From Agelaius tricolor (Eukaryota; Chordata; Aves; Passeriformes; Icteridae): a stretch of DNA of 64,000 bases. Below the pieces are notes generated by a model, which worked only from the letters and a program-made list of their open reading frames with translations, searched no databases and was not told the DNA's origin. The translations under genes were made by a program, and so were the position numbers. Within the stretch, counting starts at the first letter, position 1, and each line of letters starts with the position of its first letter. The stretch lies in assembly GCA_023055355.1 (NCBI GenBank), contig JALJCS010000001.1, positions 75,061,381-75,125,380 on the forward strand. The letters are read 5' to 3'. This document shows positions 1 to 19,173 of this stretch, piece by piece.

Positions 1-532
1 TTATCAAAACTCTCTAGTTTCCTTCTTGTTTACCAGGTGTAAGGTCTAGTATTACTTTACTGAACCGTTTATTGCATTTGTTAAATTAAAATCTAGAATA
101 TTAACCCTGGATTAATTAACTTAATCTGTTCAGAAAATTAGATTTTAAGTTAATCTGTCAGCTTCTTTCTCTGTGCAGAGCTTGCTTCTGACAGTAGCTG
201 AAGATGTCTTTGAATGACTCTTAGCTGCAATTCTGCCACTGCAATTTTGGATATAAAAGTTCAGTAAACAGTAATGTCTTATATGTTTACACTGGAAATT
301 CCCTCAATTACATTAACAGTTCTGCAGCCTTGATTAGCCTAAAACATGTGTTGTCTTCACCCTTTTTCCTTGAGTAAGCTTGTATAATACTATTAAGTCT
401 CTTAGTCTTTAATATGTGAATTTCTGCTTGTTTTAAGAGGGCTTCAGGAAAATACAATTTAGTTCTGAATAATCCATTTTCAGTCAGAAATGTTCAAGAG
501 AGTAATTGTGATTGAAAACATGTGTTTTACAG
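1..532 (+). other. PUM2: PUM2 intron (3' part), upstream of first visible exon
   Basis: AT-rich intronic sequence that ends in a TTTTACAG acceptor at 525-532. I see no coding block, repeat family or RNA gene in it. The exons encoding the N-terminal half of PUM2 must lie upstream of the window. Confidence 0.8.
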
Positions 533-814
533 CTGCAGCTGCTTCAGCTGGAGGAACAGCAAACAATCTCGCGGGAGCCACGAACGGTCTATTTCGGCCA
601 CTTGGTGCCCAGCCACAGCAACAGCAACAGCAAACAAATAGTAGCCTACAATCCAATTCATTTTATGGCAGTAACTCTTTGACCAATAACTCCCAGAGCA
701 GTTCCCTTTTTTCACATGGTCCTGGCCAACCAGGAAGCACATCTCTTGGCTTTGGAAGTAGCAGCTCTTTAGGAGCAGCTATCGGCTCTGCACTTGGTGG
801 ATTTGGCTCATCAG
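533..814 (+). CDS. PUM2: PUM2 coding exon, Ala/Gln/Ser-rich regulatory region (first exon in window)
   Basis: Pumilio-2 is a cytoplasmic sequence-specific RNA-binding protein that recognises UGUANAUA in 3' UTRs and represses mRNAs by recruiting deadenylases and other repressors. This exon lies in the low-complexity N-terminal region, not the RNA-binding domain. It encodes a short alanine run, a block resembling human PUM2 (NGLFRP), a run of six glutamines (615-650 region) and Ser/Gly-rich sequence including [18 protein letters not shown]. The acceptor is TTTTACAG and the donor GTAGGT. The exon opens with two bases completing a codon and ends with the first base of a Val codon, and it joins in phase to the next exon as [12 protein letters not shown]. 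The protein is PUM2 rather than PUM1 by the sequence of later exons. Alternative in-frame AGs at 538 and 547 make the exact start slightly uncertain. Confidence 0.93.
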
Positions 815-3800
815 GTAGGTTGTTAATATAGTGAGGACATTCTGTGAGACTTTTGTGCTAAGCAAAAAAATGTATCTGTATCAGGCATCATATATATACA
901 AACATTTCTAAAAAAAATGCAAAAATAGGTTATATAAGTTTAAAGCAAATCAGAGGGAGAAATTAAAGAAGTTTTTTAAATTCACTTGGGTTCTGTATAG
1001 AAGATGCATTTTTGAACAATATCTTGTAGTCACAGGAATCTCCAAAATACTTTTCCATACTGATCACTGAACTGTGCCCCAGAAATTACTGTTTCTGTAA
1101 GCTGCTTTTGTTTTCAAGAAAGTCTTCATTCTGTAGTTAAAGTAACAATTGATGATAGTGAAGATATACATTCTTTTGTTTTAATAATGATATCAGAAAA
1201 ATTCCTAATTTTCTTAGAGCATATAACTTTCTAAATTTGATCTAATATCAAAGTGCTTGTTTCCATAACTTTTTTAAAGAATTTATAAAACAAAAATACC
1301 TAATACCAAAGAATAGTCCTTGTTAGCTCTAGCAGGTTTAATCTTGGATACAGTTAAGCTAAATAGTTCTGTGCATGTTTGGGGCCTTTAATTGTTTCAA
1401 CAGATACTCCTAAATATTACCGACCTGTTTGTATTTTTAAAAAAATCATTCTGTCACATTTCTGCTCTAAAGCAGGAATTTCATATTCACAGTTCTTAAA
1501 CATGCAAGGTAGGTTTTTTATATTTCAAATTCAGTTTTAGTAAAGCAAGATAAACATTTTTTAAGAAATCGCCTTTTGCTATTAATCTCTAAGTTTACAG
1601 CACTGAATTGCTTCTTATTACTAATATTATTTTAATGAAATCAGGGGAGCATGTTTGATCTTGCATATCTTGCAAATGGGTAGAAATTGGGGGAATTTTA
1701 TGCACTCTAACATAATTCTTTGCAAAATTAAGGAAAACTAGCACTAAAGAAAGCAACTTTTATAAAATTACAAAATGACCTAATATATGGGGGAGAAAAA
1801 ACAGAAGGAAAAGCACACCCTTCAGTGTTAGTCATGGTAGTTGTTTGGTAACTGTGTGACTAGTGACATCAAATATGTTGCATACAAACACAGTTTTTTT
1901 TCTCAGTGTTAATTTTCATAAAATAATCAGAAAAATTATTTGCTTTAACAAAACTAATGCTAGGAAGTCCAAAATCAGGTTTTTACAGTGATCCTGTCCA
2001 GTATTTGATTTTAAAGAGGAGACCCAAAACATCCCATGTTCAATTAAAAAAAAAATTGAGGCTATTCAGTAGTGTAGGTTTTCCTAATTTTTCCTTAATT
2101 TACAGCAAGTAAATTTTATTTACAAAACTGTACTATCCAATATTACATAATATAACTTGTCCTGAGCTATTTGTGAGGTTTCAGTGAATCCTTAGCAGCT
2201 GTGTTTCACTCTAGGGACAGTTCATTACAGTTGTAGATAGTCATAATAAATATATATATTTAATACCATGCAGCTATTTAAGGTCTCTAGATAGAATAGA
2301 TATAAGTTGTAAAAGTTTTTATCCTGCATTATCTGAAGAACCTCCATAGAACACAAATTTTAGTTGTGTATCTACTTAAGAAAATCATCATAGCTTTTTC
2401 TGGCACAGGAGATTAAGCCTTATTCTTGTAGCAAAGGTCAGTTACAGAGCTTTATCCAAAGCCCTCAGCACAGAGAGCACATGCTGAAATCTTGGAGCAG
2501 TATCCATGGTGATTTAATTAGCATGGTAGTTTGCACAGGGAAGCAGGAACCCTATGCTTTTGCAGTTTGAGAAGTGCTGATGAAAGGTGCTATCTAAACC
2601 TGAAATATTTTTAGTAGTATTATTAGAATAAAAGTATATTGAAAGTGCCCTTCTTCCAAGTATAAATTGTACTTGCCCTAATAGCCACTTGAAAAATGCT
2701 TCCTGATTACTTATTTATTTTTTTTAGAATTCTGGCCTGTGTGTATATATGAATTGAGTTACACAGATGAGCACTTAAATAAGTGGTATTTGTGCATATT
2801 GAGGCAAATTGAAAGTTTAATTTTTTATGTGCCATGGTTTCAGTTTCTTTGTAACTCCCATCAGTGTGTTGAAAATGTTGAATTTCAGTTAAAATATAGC
2901 CATGAAGACTGATAGATGGCAGAACACAATTTGCCCTTATGTTTTCAGTTTTTGCAGGGGGCAAAAATAGCTGCAAAAAATGTGAAGGTGAGCATGTTCT
3001 AGCTTGAATGACTGAACAAAGTAACAGCTGAAAGCAGCAAACATACCATATAAATGACTGTATGTACTCACAGTCTCTGTTCTTTTATAATAAAGTTATT
3101 CATACTCCATTTTAAAGGTTTAGGTACATGATGATAAGTCACTGCAGCTTAACAGGTAGCCAAGAATTAGATCAACTGTGGCAGCTTTCCAGATGCCGCC
3201 TTCTGGCTTGTAACAACTGTAAAGGAATTGGATTAGATAGTGAGGGGGGAAGAGGAGTAAGCTAATGCAACTTATCTTCTGGGTTTTGTGAGCTTTGCTT
3301 GTTTTGTGTGTGAAAATGCAGCTCAGCTGCTTTGTGGTAACTTGTTAAGCTGCAGTAATTTAGCTGAATAAGAAACGCTGAAAGATGGAAAAATGGCAGT
3401 CCATCATGTAGCATTGTATTAACATTGATATGGCTCACTGAGCCAGAGCCTGTAGAGCTGGTCTCAGAGCTTGAGATTTCTTTCAACTGTTGCCTTAATT
3501 TGCTCTTCTGGTTCCTTATTCTCAATCTCCTTGCCTAGTTAGTCCAGTATCTTTTCCTTCTGGTTTCTCCTCTAGTATGTCTTCCTTCCCAGTTTCCAGG
3601 CAACATTTATCTCCTGCTTCCCTCCTAAGTATGTTTCTGTTTCTACTTGTACTGTGTGATGTTCCCATCATCAGCTTACTATTCAGTCTTTTTGCCCCAC
3701 AGTCACATACACCTTCTACAGCCTAACTTTTCTTCAGATCTGCTTTCTTCTCATCCTCAGTCCCACTGAAAGTACTTGCCACTTTTTCTTGCAGTCTCTT

Positions 3801-5508
3801 TGTTGGCTCCTTTGTCTTACCTTTCTCGCTTCCTTCTGGTTTCCTTTTTTCTCTTTCCCCTCTCCCTAGTCTACTTCTTGTGTTTGGCTTTTGTCTCCCT
3901 GCCACTTGAAATAGAAAACTTCCTTTCCTCATTGCCTCGTGGGCCCTTCCAACACAAGGTGGAATCTTGGACAGCAGTTTCAAAGTCTGTTTTTGACATG
4001 ACACACTGAAGTTCAATTGCAGGCACAACCTTAATCAGCCATCTCAGACGTGCTGTGTATGGTCAGGAGTTTAAGTTTTCAGCTATGAGTCTGTAGCAGA
4101 TCTGTGCTGAACTTGGGTGAACTGTGATTTTGCAAAGATTTTTAATCCAGTTTAAGAGTGTGAAAATAAAGGTCTCCTGTTGCTAGCATATTTGGTCTGA
4201 GTGCATGAAAGCATCAACTTCTCAAAGAGGTAGCTAGATTATTTTGGTAAAGATAAAGCACCTTTCTTTCACAATATTCCTGAAATGGCAGTGTTTAGAC
4301 AAAAGTTCTATTAAAAATTTTGTCCAAGCAAGGTCCTGCCATGAAAAATATTAGCCAAGTTGTTAATGTTATGAGAAAACAAATTAGTGTCTTAAAAATG
4401 GAAAGTTTCAGGCGACCTTTATATTGTTCCATGCTGCCAGCTTTAGTAGGAAAGTACTTGAAAAGGACAAAGTTGATGGAAGTAAAAATTTTGACCTTTC
4501 CTTTTTAAGTTGAAATAGTCGATAGTAGTAATCAATTTTCCAAATTCAGCTTAAGAAAGATACTAGTTATTAAAATATCCATAATCTTCATTTGGTTCAT
4601 GATTATAATAATGTTCAATGTTTAAAACAGGCACTCTAGTTTAATACTTCACTAGTATGCAGCAGATACTAGAATTTAACATTTCTAAAAGCTTTTTATT
4701 GTTCTCCTAATTTGTCCTAGACTGCTCATCGCCCTGCTGAATGCTGCTGTGCAGGATAACCAGTCCTTCACTAATACACTGTTATCCAAAGCCTCTAGTC
4801 TAATTTGACTTTCAGAAACACTGATAGCAGTAAAATCACATTTTTAATTTCTCACTTAATTTTCCTATCTCTGCTGTGCTTCTCATCTTCTTTCTTGGCC
4901 TATTCCCTCTTTATAGTATCTTTTCAAAACACTTCTTTGAGAGCCATAATTCTCATAGGGAATTTAAAGTAGTCATTTTTTTCCTACAGGTGAGGGTTTC
5001 ACAAACAAGGAAGTTCAGAAACAGCTGAACGTCAATATAATTATTTTGTGAACCCTTAAACAACAACAAATTTCCTCTAGACTTTTTCCTGAAATGAGCG
5101 TCACTGTCTGACTAATAATTTATGGTGGAAAAAAAATTATCAAATAATTTAGCGGCAATATTTTTAGAATAATTTATCCAATAAAGTGACAGTGTAATCT
5201 AATCTTATAAATTCCATATTTGTCCCAAAGCCTGAAGTCAGGCATTTAAAACAGAGTACTGCAATATTACTGTGAGAAGTCTAGTGTGAAATGTTGAAAG
5301 ACATGGACATTGGTGAAATTATTTGCCAGTGGTATGTTTATACCCACTTAGATTTACTTAAAAGCATGTGTGGTTATCACAGTGATTGTCTTTGTCATAA
5401 CGATTGCTGTAATTATTGTGATCGCATCTGTTGTTGCCCAGCTGTAGTTGGGGATAGGTTTTATTCAGTTGACACTGTGTAATTAGGGTCTTTTTATTTC
5501 TTCTTCAG
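815..5508 (+). other. PUM2: PUM2 intron, 4.7 kb
   Basis: AT-rich intron with donor GTAGGT and acceptor TTCTTCAG. It includes a pyrimidine-rich stretch at about 3,530-3,940 (many CTTCC, TTTCTC and CCTTTTT runs), whose complement gives a misleading lysine-rich open frame. I recognise no transposon or RNA gene. Confidence 0.8.
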
Positions 5509-5745
5509 TTGGCAGTTCTGCAAGTAGTAGTGCCACAAGGAGAGATTCTCTATCTACTAGCTCTGACTTGTACAAAAGATCTAGTAGCAGCCTAGCACCC
5601 ATAGGGCAGCCATTTTACAATAGTCTGGGATTTTCCTCCTCTCCAAGTCCAATAGGCATGCCTCTGCCAAGCCAAACGCCAGGACATTCACTTACGCCAC
5701 CGCCATCACTTTCATCACATGGATCCTCATCCAGTTTGCATTTAG
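5509..5745 (+). CDS. PUM2: PUM2 coding exon, Ser/Pro-rich linker
   Basis: Encodes the conserved Ser/Pro-rich stretch upstream of the RNA-binding domain, including [20 protein letters not shown] and [13 protein letters not shown], nearly identical to vertebrate PUM2. The [22 protein letters not shown] block distinguishes PUM2 from PUM1, which as I recall has PIGHSFYNGL. Acceptor TTCTTCAG, donor GTAAAA. 237 nt: two bases complete the preceding split Val codon and the last base starts a Gly codon completed by the next exon (GGLTNG). Read-through past the donor stays open for about 245 nt, but its A-rich translation has no family resemblance. Confidence 0.95.
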
Positions 5746-8700
5746 GTAAAAAAAACAAAAACAAAAAACCAAAAAAACACTTTTTGTTTGTATGTGTGTA
5801 TGTATTTCTATGTGTAAAATATGTGTTGCATAAGAGATGTCACATTACCTTTGCTGTTAAACAGTTTTGTAATGAAGAGGGGCCATTCCTGAAAGGTGAA
5901 GAGCACGTTCAGATGCTCATTGATTTGACAGTGGAGGGCACTCAGCTTTTAGCAGTATCGGGCCAACAACTGATTTTTCTTCCCTTGTAGAAGCCCAGTA
6001 AGAATTATTGGTCATTTTTCTATTATGTTTCCACAGTATGACAAGCGAAGGTGCATTATTTTTGTTTCTCCTCCACTGTGTTGCCACTTTAAGGACATTT
6101 TAGATGATGTGTTTAACAGTGAAGTGACTTTCATTAATGCCCCTTGCCATGATAAAGTAGAAAAGTGAGCAGTGCTCTCTCTCAATGTAAAATGTATTGA
6201 AAGATGATTTTTGAATCAGTCAGCCTCATGGCCCAATTACTTTGCCAGGAAGACAGTAATTTATCACCAGACTGATGGAAGGAGACAAAAAAAAACATTT
6301 GTCAAAGAAGTAGCAAAGGCATTGTTAGTGGTGGCTCTCTGTTATCAGATGTATTTTTTAAGGAATGCTGAAAATAATTACTCAAATTTTTTTTTGGCTA
6401 GTAAAATAACATGAGAGCTCAACCTTTCTTTAAAAAAAAAAGGTTAAAAAAAACAAAGGATCTAAAGAAACCCCACCACAGTATACAGTATATTTAGAAG
6501 ATAATGCCTCTAACCTGAGGTTACCTAGTACATTTTTTCTTTTCTGCTGCGAATATTTGCAGTCATTTAATTTAGATGCTAAAATCATACAGTGGAACTG
6601 GATGTAATTCAAGATTGAGTTGTCATTTGCTCCAGTAACTGTTCAATGCACAGTTCCATGCTTGCAATAGGCAGCATAATCCCCTATACTTCTTAGTGCA
6701 AATAAAACAGGAAACAAATATTTTAAATGCCTACCATAATACACCTTTAGTGAGAAAAGTGTGAGTGATTTGTATAACAAGGGTAAATAATTAAATATAT
6801 TACATTTGCAGTACAGTATCCCCTTCAAGGTTAAGTGCTGAATACCCGAAATAAAACTGGGCAAGGGGATGTTTCAGCACGTTTTATTTTTTTTTACTTA
6901 CCTTTTTTCCTTTTTCAGGTCTACAAAGTGCACCTTTGGGCTGAGACCAAGCATGGAAAGTTTCAGCCCAAATGGAGGCTTTTGAGAAAGTTCTGAACAT
7001 CTGACAATGGGGTTATCATGGAAATCTTTTTCTTTCTTTCTTTTCAAAGTACTCTCACCATAGTTTTCATATGGCTGAAAACTATACTTAAACGAAATTT
7101 TGGAAGGCATTATCTAAAATTTAAACCATTCAAAGTTTTGTTTGTTTCACATTTGATAAATGTTAAAAGACTTTTTTTCAGTTCTGAGAAAATAGGCTGT
7201 GATCAGTACAGAGGATTGCCTCTATCAGCAGAAATTGTTAAATACTGACTTTGACCCATTTTGAACTGTTTGGCAGTGTCAACTAAGCCTAATAGCTTGT
7301 TAAAATCATGTACTAGATCAGTGTGTAACTGCCAGAATATACAGTTGTACTCTGAAAATTGACACAACCTTGTTGGCTTCCAGGTGTCCTCTTCATCATC
7401 CAAATGAAGTGGACCTTGATTACTGATAAAAACTTTTTGCTATATTACAAAATCTGCCTGAAATTTGGAAATGGAGGACTTTTGGATATTTGCTTTCAGA
7501 AAAAATGCAGAAAAATACAGTAATCTTTTTTAGCCTTTCTGCCCTGTGCCATATTTTTGCACAGTTGCATTCAAAGTGCGCCATCTAAGAGTTTAAGGTT
7601 ATTTCTGCAGTTAATTGTCTGTCTTGTTATATTTATTCTGGTGTGTTCATCAACCACTCTTGGAAGCATATTTTGTTCTCACATACAAAAAATAAAAAAA
7701 TCAAAGGTTTCTCACTAAGTGAGAACTTATACCTGAAATCAAACAGGGAGTGTACTTTAATAAGGGGTATGGTTACCATGTAGTCACTTTTCAGAGTAGA
7801 ACAACATTGTAAGTTCATGTGTGCATGCAGTTTCCATTGGTATTCTGATAATGCCTGTCAAATGCAGCTCTCCCTCCACCTTCCAAACTTGTCCTGCCTG
7901 CTTGTATCAACAGGTTCAGCTAAGTTTAACTCTTGTTTTAAAATGGGCATCAAACTCGGTTGCTCCTGTTTCAGCTGCCAGAATCTAGAGCACTACACTG
8001 AGAAAGGGTGCATGGTTTTATAACCCCTTTGTCAGACACTGCTGCAATTTGTAGCTTAAAAGAACAATTTCCCTTTTACAAGAAATTTGTGATATTTTAC
8101 TGTTTTTATCTCTTCTCACCAACTTCTATCCAACATCCTAAAATAGGAATGTGTTAATGACTTTGTGCTAGTGTCAGTTTTCCTGTATTTGAAGGGATTT
8201 GTCAGTTGTCTGTAACTGCTTCTTTACTGTAATCAGCTGGAGCAGTAAGGTCATGAATTTGAACTACCCTTTCACTCCCAAGTACAAGGAACTGCAAGAG
8301 GAAGTGGGTTTCCATTGTTGTAAAAAATCCTTTTAGATTAGTAGTCCTTACCCTGTTTGATGGTAATTGCAACATATTAAGAATAGAAATCTGGTGTAGA
8401 GCAGAATTTCTAAAATCTGGGCTTTTGGAGGTAATTGTTTCCTGTGTGTTGGGAGCCAGGCTTGTTAGCAGTTGGGATTGCTGTTGCACCTTCAGAGATG
8501 GTTAAGAGTAAAGGCCCCTGGGCAAGGCAGTGTGGGAGCTTTGCATTGCCTCAGCTGTGCCCCTCCTCTGTAGGGCTGCAGGGAACCAGTCATTATAAAC
8601 ACATGCATTGATTACTGAAATATACATAGATCTGTGTAATTCTGTTTTCCATATGAAGATGAAACTTTAAGCTTAGGATGAGCTGAAGCTACTTTTTTAC

Positions 8701-11700
8701 AGATGAGCAAATACTTAATAGAAATTAAGTTTAAAACATTTACATACATGTATGTGTGTTACTAGAAAAAACTGCTGACACATGTAAATAAGTTACTCTG
8801 CAGTAGACGTATTTTCTGTCTTTATTAGAAGTAATTGAAAAAATACTTTGATAAATACTAACAGACTAATGCTGTCAAAATACACGTGCCTGAATCTAGT
8901 TTCTAGTGTTTTTTCATGTTCTCCTTAACACTAAATGTGTTAAGGAGTCAATAATTTAACATGCTTTGTGTCCTTGAAACTTAGGCTCTGATTTAGATGA
9001 TCTATATCCCCTTTATATCTCTCTGCCTTTTCCTACCTATGGATTAGCCATGGGGGTTTAAGTTCAATTAAACTGTAAAACCATCTTAGTGTTACTCGGT
9101 GCTTTGGAGGTCTTTGTTTTATGAGATCAGAAGTGGTAGGTAATTGATTATCTGAAGATCAAATGGCACACTTCATTCCCCAAGAGTTTGGAATTGTGTG
9201 GCTATACTGATGTCTAATAAGTACTTGAATTTTTCAGTGCTTTATTCAGTAGAGTATCTTCCCCAAATAACTTACAAGATATAGGCTATTACTTGCCTAG
9301 TTTGGTGAAGAAAATAGGCCATTGTACTCACAATTATATCTGCATGTAATAAGTATCTAAGACAATATGCCTTTATTTTGGGAGTTTTACTGTTTTTCAA
9401 ATCTGCAGAGTTGCCACTGAGCCCTAACATTGCTGTAATTGAAGGTTATGTGAAAATAAAAGCTAATTACTAATTAAATTACTCTTTTTTATAATAGTAT
9501 CCAGTGTTTTACAATGTTCTGCTTTCTGAGTACCACAGGTTCTTCTGGGCACAATGGATGTGCTTTCTTAGTACAGCCTTCCTGTATTATTGTCCTGCTT
9601 AACGTGATTGTCCAAAATAGTCTCACAGGCTAGACAGGAGCCTCCCAGTTGCAGCATAGTTGTCTTACAAGTCTTAAAAAGTGATGGTTCCCAAATTAGA
9701 CTGAAAAGGGCTTACTAATTCTCAAGAGGAAATGCATATTACACATAAATAGCACATTTGTTAAAAGCTACCAAATTTCTGTTTTAGTTACTGGATAAAT
9801 TGTTGCATTTGATTTAAAGAAATGAAGGCTCAGTTAAAAAACAACGAGCTGAAACAATTCCTGATTCACATGTTCAGTTCTATGACCGTGTATGTTGACT
9901 GAGCATATGATCAAAACTGCCCTATTAGTTTCTGGCACAGAATTAAGCATGTGATCAGTGGAGTAATAGTCATCCTGCAACAGGAAGGTAGCCTGTAAGT
10001 TCCTTTCAGATGGGCTCTGGTGCCCTCTCGTGATATTAAATAGTGTTACTGCACAGCACCTGCAGGGGAGCCAGGATTGCACTGGTGTGCAATGTTTACA
10101 TAGTCCAGATGAGAAATACCATCATTTCAGCCACATAACTTTTTTTTTTCTGTAGAAGTCCATTCCTAGAGGAGAAATTATGGCAGACCATCACTCTGCA
10201 CACTGCTTCACCTGCAGAATGTTGGGTTTCCTTTCTTTTTTTTTTTTTTTTTTAGTACCATAGTGTTTGTCAATGGAAACTAAAAACAATAGTTACAAAA
10301 AATTTATTTTTCTGGCTGTAGAGAATTAAGAGACTTTAATTTAAGAGAAAACCTAGTAGTTTTTAAAAGGTATTGTGGGACATAAAGTATTTATTGATGT
10401 TTATCACAGAATTTTGAAGACTAATTATAAAATAAGTACTAATTATTTCTATTTTAGGGCATAGTACTATATAGTGCAATAAATGTTATGTTTGATGTGT
10501 CTTGCAGAGCACTAACATTTCAGATTCTGGTACTAGAATTTGACCTTTTGAGAAAGATAACTTCACCATCAATACATTGCCAGTCCACTGTAACACTGCT
10601 GTTGCCTGGCCTTATAAATACTTGGAACCAAATGAAGGATTGGCTAGGGCACAGTCAGCTGGATTTTTTCCTTATTTTTTCTTTTTTTTCCTTTTCCTTT
10701 TTTTTTTTCCTTTTTTAAAAATTAAGTTTATACTAGAGCACCATTCAAACAGCACGTACTGCAATTTGTTTTAAATTCAAATGTAGATATTTATTCTGTT
10801 GACTTTGATAGGGCTTTAATTACAGTGTTACTTCCTAGACAGGGAGACACAATGCTTTCCTTTTCCAGTTCATAGTCAATACTTTCAGGGAGTGTTTGGT
10901 TTTTTCTTTCCTTAGTTTGGTTTTAGTAGTAGAATTGAGGTTTCTATGTGGGAATTGTCTTTGAGTATTTCTGCTTGTAATATAGTAAGAGTATTTCCCT
11001 GAAAAATCATACAGCAGTTGGGAAAAATGCTTTGGATGCGTTTTATGATAATTGCTGCCTTTTGTAAAGAGGAGGAAAGAGGCATGCTGGAGGAGTTCAG
11101 AGTGACACACACTGCTTAGAGAGCAGGGTGTGAGGAGAAATGCACAGGACTGTAGAGTGACAGGAGCTGTAGGTGGAAAAACTAGCAAACAGGAGCGGGA
11201 CATAGACACAGGAAGGCAATTCAGTTTTTAGAAAGCGAGGAAGGATGAAATGAGAGTGTTTGTGCAGTGAGGAAAGAACTTCATGTTTCTAAAAGGAGCT
11301 TCACTTTGATATATCTGTGGTTGTTGGATAATTAAGTAGAGCATTCTTAGTTACCTGGTTGGAAATGTGACATATTTAGTGCTGAGGAGAGGTACCACAT
11401 TGAAAGCTTAGGATGCTGAAGTCATCAAATAACCTGCAGGACACGTACAGCTGGCAAGAGGCACCACATGTGCCTCCCCAAAAATGCCCTTAACGTGCTG
11501 TAAGCTGGAAAGGTATCTCAGTAGGGACTGAAGGGTAGTTCAGATTTCATGGTCCATTTTGACACAATTGGCTAACTTCAAGACTACTAACAAGGGTATA
11601 AGCCAGTATGACTCGCAAAGTGGAAATCTGCCCACTAAGCCTAAGGCCCACCCAGTTCTAAAGTTTCTGTAAAGCTGAGTGGGTGCTCACTTTACCTACC

Positions 11701-11950
11701 TTGATATATTCTTCTAATGACACTTCTTTTCCTGGTGCCTTTCACATAAAAATGAGGAGGATAATGGTTTTATTTATTGCAAGATAAAGCTATCTAACTC
11801 CTCTGACCACAATGAGGTAAATACAAATAACAAGACAGCACTGTTGTTTTCTTTGGCTCCAGGGTGTATTGGTAGTTTTAGTTCACTTGCTGTTTTGCTG
11901 TTGCTTACTTCCCTCTCATGGCTGTGACTGACAAAGCTGCTTCCTTGTAG
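5746..11950 (+). other. PUM2: PUM2 intron, 6.2 kb
   Basis: AT-rich intron between GTAAAA and CCTTGTAG. It has an uninterrupted T18 tract at 10,236-10,253 and a T/C-rich run at about 10,671-10,718. No gene-like or transposon signature that I can name. Confidence 0.8.
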
Positions 11951-12218
11951 GAGGACTGACAAATGGTAGTGGTCGCTATATTTCTGCAGCCCCCGGAGCC
12001 GAAGCCAAGTATCGCAGTGCAGCGAGCACCTCCAGCCTCTTTAGCTCCAGCAGCCAGCTCTTCCCTCCTTCACGCCTCCGCTACAGCAGGTCTGACATTA
12101 TGCCTTCCGGACGCAGCCGGCTGCTGGAAGATTTCAGGAACAATCGTTTCCCTAACCTTCAGCTAAGGGACCTTGTTGGGCATATTGTTGAATTTTCCCA
12201 AGACCAGCATGGTTCTAG
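11951..12218 (+). CDS. PUM2: PUM2 coding exon, start of Pumilio homology domain (repeat 1)
   Basis: Begins [10 protein letters not shown] and carries the conserved segment [20 protein letters not shown] that leads into the Pumilio homology domain. It ends inside repeat 1 with DQHGSR. The first two recognition residues of repeat 1 (Ser, Arg) fall at its end, and the Arg codon is split AG|A across the intron. [13 protein letters not shown] is PUM2-like (PUM1 has RYPNLQLREIAGH). Acceptor CCTTGTAG, donor GTAATT. 268 nt, in phase with both neighbours. Confidence 0.96.
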
Positions 12219-12687
12219 GTAATTATTATAAAAATAGTTAATAATATTTGGCTGCTTTGATATTGTTTTATTAATATGAAACTTTTGAATGAGGTGCTTG
12301 TCATCTTAACTCAAAGCATCTTCATTGGGGCACACCCTCTTAGGCTGACCTTCTCTAAGAAATTTCATTGTAAAAGTAGTATTAATTTAGCTGCCTGTAG
12401 AAGTTCTCTGTGTAGAAATAGCCTCATAACTAGACTTGTAAACTCAAGTATTAAGGTATCAAAAAGGCGTTGATTAAGAAAACAAAATATGTGGCATCTG
12501 GAATGTACAACTATTTTTTGTCAGTACATCATCAAGTACTTAGTTACTGTTATTCTTTTCATCTTTAACGCTTTTCAAATGAAAGTTTTTAATCTTAATT
12601 TTAGTAAAATGTATCCTTTTATGTGCAGAGGCACTACTTTCATTTTAATAAATTTTATAAATGTTGACTGCTTTCTTTAGAGTGTTG

Positions 12688-14478
<1,791 letters not shown>

Positions 14479-14613
14479 TTTGGAAGCCTGGATCAGAAGT
14501 TAGCCCTAGCAACACGCATCCGTGGTCACGTTCTGCCATTGGCCCTGCAGATGTACGGCTGTCGTGTCATCCAGAAAGCTCTCGAGTCAATCTCACCTGA
14601 CCAGCAGGTAATT
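14479..14613 (+). CDS. PUM2: PUM2 coding exon, Pumilio repeats 2-3, tandem donor
   Basis: Finishes repeat 2 ([17 protein letters not shown]) and encodes repeat 3 with recognition motif YGCRVIQ (Cys, Arg, Gln) and [11 protein letters not shown]. The 3' end carries two donors six bases apart: GTAATT at 14,608 and the stronger consensus GTAAGT at 14,614. The downstream donor adds Val-Ile (DQQVI then NEMVKEL), the upstream one gives DQQ then NEMVKEL; both keep frame. I annotate the stronger site. 135 nt, 45 whole codons. Confidence 0.95.
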
Positions 14614-14860
14614 GTAAGTTAGAGCAATGCTTTTTTCATTTTATTTATTTTTATTGTATCCCTCTTTTTACTTGATTAAATTGATGATTATTCCCTTCAT
14701 CATGAAATATGCTGGGGGGCTAAAGTAGGTGTTTAAATGAAAGTACTGAGGTACACAGTTAACACCATTGAATATGAAGGTTGGAGTCAGGATGAAATTA
14801 AATTTTTCCCCGTTTAAGGAAGGAGGGGTGGGGGAAATACCATCATAAAGACAAGGATAA

Positions 14861-16698
<1,838 letters not shown>

Positions 16699-16824
16699 GT
16701 ATTTGTGCTTTCAACTCATCCATATGGTTGTAGAGTAATCCAGCGTATTCTGGAGCACTGCACTGCTGAGCAGACTCTGCCAATCTTAGAAGAGCTGCAT
16801 CAACACACAGAGCAGCTGGTGCAG
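16699..16824 (+). CDS. PUM2: PUM2 coding exon, Pumilio repeat 5
   Basis: Encodes [20 protein letters not shown] and [19 protein letters not shown] up to QLVQ. The repeat 5 recognition motif YGCRVIQ (Cys, Arg, Gln) is intact. VFVLS and CTAEQ are PUM2-specific (PUM1 has VFALS and CLPDQ as I recall). Acceptor GTTTTCAAG, donor GTCAGT. 126 nt, 42 codons in phase 0. Confidence 0.97.

Positions 16825-19173
<2,349 letters not shown>

Noticed and set aside
3723..4028. Lysine-rich open frame on the minus strand
   Set aside because: It is the complement of an intronic pyrimidine-rich tract; composition explains the peptide.
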